Assembly: GCA_026785985.1 (NCBI GenBank)
Contig: JAJAYX010000265.1
Span: 1-5,619 of the forward strand
Length of the DNA stretch: 5,619 bases
Direction of reading: 5' to 3'
From: Rudanella sp.
GTDB lineage: Bacteria > Bacteroidota > Bacteroidia > Cytophagales > Spirosomataceae
Under the pieces are notes generated by a model. The model was not told the origin of the DNA, ran no database searches, and saw nothing but the letters and a program-made list of their open reading frames with translations. Positions 5,002-5,619 of this stretch are shown piece by piece. Made by a program: the position numbers and the translations under genes. Every line of letters begins with the position of its first letter. Positions within the stretch are counted from its first letter, which is position 1.

Positions 5002-5619
5002 CTAATGCAGCGGCCTTCCCTTTACCTGCCCGCCCCGTGCATCGTCGATGCCGTGCTGAATGATGAAGGCGTTGGCGTCTATTAGCTCCACGGCATCGCG
5101 GATATTGCTCAGTTCTAAGCGCGTTACCACCGAGTATAGCACGTCGGTGTCTTGCCGATCCTGGCCGCGTTTGCCGTATCCTTTTTGCCCTTTCAACACG
5201 GTAACGCCCTTTTTCAGGTCTTCGGTGAGCATCAGTCGGATGGTTTCGGCCTGATCCGACACGATAATCACGGCGGTGTATTCTTCGATACCATGCACAA
5301 TGAAATCAATGGCTTTCGACGCGCCAAAGTAGGTAATCATAGAATACAGGGCCACGTCGATGCCGAGGAAGAAAGCCGCTGCTCCGAAAATAAATACGTT
5401 GATTATCAGGATAATATCACCCACTCGCAGCATCGCCGACCGCCGACTGAGCAGCAGGGCGGCTGCTTCGGTGCCATCCAGCACGGCCCCGCCCCGCATG
5501 GCCAATCCAATACCGGCACCGATGAACGCCCCCCCAAATATGGCCGTGAGCAACAGGTCGGGGGTAACATCGGGGAAGGGAACAACCGCCAGGCAGAGAG
5601 CTAAACCGACGATGCCCAA
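5002..5619 (-). CDS. YitT-family membrane protein (DUF161-DUF2179), C-terminal part
   Basis: The gene runs off the right edge, so only the last 204-205 residues are present and the start codon is outside; the TTG at the edge is not a credible start. The visible part begins in hydrophobic segments: about 2-15, 21-40 with the conserved GGAFIGAGIGLAMRGGAVLDGTE, 66-87 and 88-109. A soluble C-terminal DUF2179 domain follows (about 113-192), with KGVTVLKGQKGYG near 137-149 and VVTRLELSNIRDAVELIDANAFI near 164-186. This arrangement is standard for YitT proteins, inner-membrane proteins of unknown transport or sensing function. The insert after the glycine-rich turn (KRGQDRQDTDVLYSVV) is usual in the family. 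It is on the same strand as the tyrosinase but separated by 202 bp with several palindromes, so a shared function is not implied. Confidence 0.93.
   Translation of the reverse strand: MGIVGLALCLAVVPFPDVTPDLLLTAIFGGAFIGAGIGLAMRGGAVLDGTEAAALLLSRRSAMLRVGDIILIINVFIFGAAAFFLGIDVALYSMITYFGASKAIDFIVHGIEEYTAVIIVSDQAETIRLMLTEDLKKGVTVLKGQKGYGKRGQDRQDTDVLYSVVTRLELSNIRDAVELIDANAFIIQHGIDDARGGQVKGRPLH

Overview
The window looks like Bacteroidota chromosome, probably Cytophagales and close to Spirosoma. This rests on the gene families present (GH30 lipoprotein, secreted DUF1080 protein, tyrosinase with a KFDV-type C-terminal domain, YitT family), on start codons that lack Shine-Dalgarno sequences, and on a TTG-N21-TAnnTTTG promoter of the Bacteroidota type. 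The genus is an inference; no rRNA or other marker is present.

Layout from left to right. Bases 1-140 are a non-coding composite repeat: a 23-bp perfect inverted repeat, each arm containing a hairpin, flanks a short 28-29-bp tandem array. Bases 141-209 hold nothing I can name. A GH30 glycoside hydrolase lipoprotein (210-1637, minus) is divergent from a secreted DUF1080 (3-keto-disaccharide hydrolase family) protein (1886-2578, plus); the 248 bp between them carry a promoter for the plus-strand gene and a small inverted repeat. A strong terminator at 2591-2627, which can work in both directions, closes the plus-strand gene and also faces the minus-strand genes arriving from the right. Between it and the next gene is a decayed minus-strand fragment resembling a pre-peptidase C-terminal (PPC) domain.

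The most interesting part is a two-gene minus-strand unit at 4799-2791. It holds a secreted tyrosinase/polyphenol oxidase with all six copper histidines and a plant-like C-terminal shielding domain, followed 11 bp later by a 177-aa secreted protein that appears to be a free-standing divergent copy of that C-terminal domain only. A catalytic enzyme paired with a separate copy of its own lid domain recalls the tyrosinase/caddie pairing of Streptomyces, but here it seems to be built from a different fold. The 202-bp leader before the tyrosinase holds three palindromes, one of them a good operator candidate. The right edge is the C-terminal part of a YitT-family membrane protein (5002-5619, minus) whose start lies outside the window.

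The GH30 and DUF1080 proteins could both act on glucan- or glucoside-type substrates in the cell envelope. No SusC/SusD pair or regulator is visible, so a polysaccharide utilisation locus cannot be claimed from this window.
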